A DNA stretch of 7,063 bases. It comes from X23 sp050251575. Its GTDB lineage: Bacteria; Bacillota; Clostridia; SK-Y3. Shown piece after piece: positions 6,274 through 7,063 of the stretch (the first letter of the stretch is position 1; each line of letters begins with the position of its first letter). Location: the NCBI GenBank assembly GCA_050251575.1, contig JBFWMP010000141.1:1-7063 (forward strand), given 5' to 3'. A program made the translations under genes and the position numbers. Below the pieces are notes generated by a model that was not told where the DNA came from, made no database searches, and saw nothing but the letters and a program-made list of their open reading frames with translations.

Positions 6274-6303
6274 ATTATAGCAGAACGCTTGTTCTTTTGT
6301 CAA
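6274..6303 (-). promoter_or_regulatory. Promoter of the YneA-like gene
   Basis: On the - strand a perfect TTGACA (6298-6303) and a perfect TATAAT (6274-6279) are separated by 18 nt, with an extended TGC before the -10. Transcription should start near 6267, giving a leader of about 38 nt. This is a very strong sigma-A promoter, held down by LexA box 2 in the spacer and box 1 after the start point. Confidence 0.88.
6282..6295. promoter_or_regulatory. LexA (SOS) box 2
   Basis: AGAACGCTTGTTCT is a symmetric GAAC-N4-GTTC operator. It lies entirely within the spacer between the -35 and -10 of the YneA-like promoter, so LexA and RNA polymerase cannot bind together. Its centre is 32 bp from box 1 and 40 bp from box 3. 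Confidence 0.88.
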
Positions 6304-6321
6304 TGTTTTTTGCATTTTTTA

Positions 6322-6335
6322 CGAACATTCGTTTG
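6322..6335. promoter_or_regulatory. LexA (SOS) box 3
   Basis: CGAACATTCGTTTG fits CGAAC-N4-GTTCG at all but one position. Its last three bases overlap the -35 of the lexA promoter (6333-6338), which indicates LexA autorepression. Confidence 0.85.
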
Positions 6336-6361
6336 ATATTTACCATTATATGTGCTATAAT
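6333..6361 (+). promoter_or_regulatory. lexA promoter
   Basis: The -35 is TTGATA (6333-6338) and the -10 is a perfect TATAAT (6356-6361), with a 17-nt spacer and an extended TGC before the -10. Transcription should start near 6368, giving a leader of about 33 nt. It is divergent from the YneA-like promoter and overlapped by LexA box 3. Confidence 0.87.
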
Positions 6362-6400
6362 GTCATTAAAAATGAACAGTAGAAAGGTTGTCATGATAAT

Positions 6401-7036
6401 ATGGAAAAAAAATTATCAGAAAAACAGCAAATGATTCTTGATTTTATAAATGAGCAAGTTGAAAAAAAGGGATATCCCCCTTCTGTTAGAGAAATTTGCA
6501 GTGCAGTTGGTTTGAAGTCTACTTCTACTGTACATGGATATTTACAAAGGCTGGAGAAAAAGGGTCTGCTTCAAAAAGATGCATCTAAACCTAGGGCTTT
6601 AAGAATTATTGATAATAAAAGCTGTAAAAAGACTCCCTCCAACCAATTCTTGTCTTCTCGTGAATTAATTGAAGTTCCTATCGTAGGAAAAGTTACTGCA
6701 GGACAACCTATCCTTGCCGTTGAGAATATAGAAGATACCTTCCCCTTACCTGTTGAGTTTGCACAAAACAGTGAGGTGTTTATGCTCCGTGTAAGTGGAG
6801 AAAGTATGATTAATGCAGGAATTTTAGATAATGATCTTGTAATTGTAAAGAAACAAAATACCGCACATAATGGCGATATTGTGGTAGCCCTCATTGAGGA
6901 TGAAGCAACAGTAAAAACTTTTTATAAGGAAAAGAACTATTTTAGATTACAGCCTGAAAATCAGTATATGGATCCCATCATAGTAAAAGAATTAATGATT
7001 CTTGGTAAAGTTTCAGGAGTTATCAGAAAGCTATAG
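6401..7036 (+). CDS. lexA: LexA repressor (SOS regulator, self-cleaving)
   Basis: This 211-residue protein is full length for LexA. The N-terminal winged helix-turn-helix (about 1-65) includes YPPSVREICSAVGLKSTSTV, ahead of a linker. The cleavage site is Ala100-Gly101 within KVTAGQP. The C-terminal S24 peptidase-like domain has Ser135 (SGESM) and Lys172 (ATVKTF), 37 residues apart as in E. coli Ser119 and Lys156. It binds SOS boxes as a dimer and cleaves itself when RecA filaments form. Boxes lie in its own upstream region. The ATG at 6401 is the only usable in-frame start, since a stop lies in frame at 6380. Its nearest ribosome binding site, GAAAGG at 6382-6387, is an unusual 13 nt away. 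Confidence 0.97.
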   Translation: MEKKLSEKQQMILDFINEQVEKKGYPPSVREICSAVGLKSTSTVHGYLQRLEKKGLLQKDASKPRALRIIDNKSCKKTPSNQFLSSRELIEVPIVGKVTAGQPILAVENIEDTFPLPVEFAQNSEVFMLRVSGESMINAGILDNDLVIVKKQNTAHNGDIVVALIEDEATVKTFYKEKNYFRLQPENQYMDPIIVKELMILGKVSGVIRKL

Positions 7037-7063
7037 TATGATTAAATAAGAGAAGTTACCTAT

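Overview
The window reads as chromosomal DNA of an anaerobic, low-GC Firmicute of the Clostridia type. The grounds are AT-rich sequence with strong GGAGG-type ribosome binding sites, ferredoxin-dependent 2-oxoacid metabolism, and a Bacillus/Clostridium-style LexA regulon. The species cannot be named from the sequence alone.

Left part (1-3696, + strand) is an arylacetate / aromatic amino acid fermentation operon. It holds the C-terminal two thirds of iorA (open at the left edge), iorB, a phenylacetate-CoA ligase (paaK) and a small protein with two ACT domains. IorAB oxidises aryl-pyruvates, the transamination products of Trp, Phe and Tyr, to aryl-acetyl-CoA. The ligase interconverts aryl-acetate and aryl-acetyl-CoA, and the ACT protein is a plausible amino acid sensor. 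A long near-palindromic hairpin at 3655-3696 ends the operon and probably also ends the convergent gene beyond it.

Middle part (3695-5565, - strand) has a DUF1638 protein of unknown function, preceded by a conspicuous GC-rich hairpin in AT-rich surroundings. Next comes a complete XerC/XerD-like tyrosine recombinase with all six active-site residues. Just upstream of the recombinase gene lies a perfect inverted repeat with the 11-6-11 geometry of a dif-like recombination site. It could equally be an operator or a terminator.

Right part (5680-7036) is an SOS locus. lexA (+) is divergent from a membrane-anchored LysM protein of YneA type (-), the SOS cell-division inhibitor known from Bacillus. 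The intergenic region has two recognisable sigma-A promoters and three LexA boxes placed to block them. Between the YneA-like gene and the recombinase lies a 57-residue cysteine-rich protein with its own promoter. The order lexA / yneA-like / small gene / recombinase resembles the Bacillus lexA-yneA-yneB-ynzC region, but with a tyrosine recombinase where Bacillus has a serine resolvase-like protein.

The most interesting leads are the dif-like palindrome by the recombinase gene, the uncharacterised cysteine-rich protein in an SOS setting, the GC-rich hairpin before the DUF1638 gene, and the oddly spaced lexA ribosome binding site with an overlapping out-of-frame start. No RNA genes, CRISPR arrays or insertion sequences were seen. 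No stretch over 300 bases lacks a gene.
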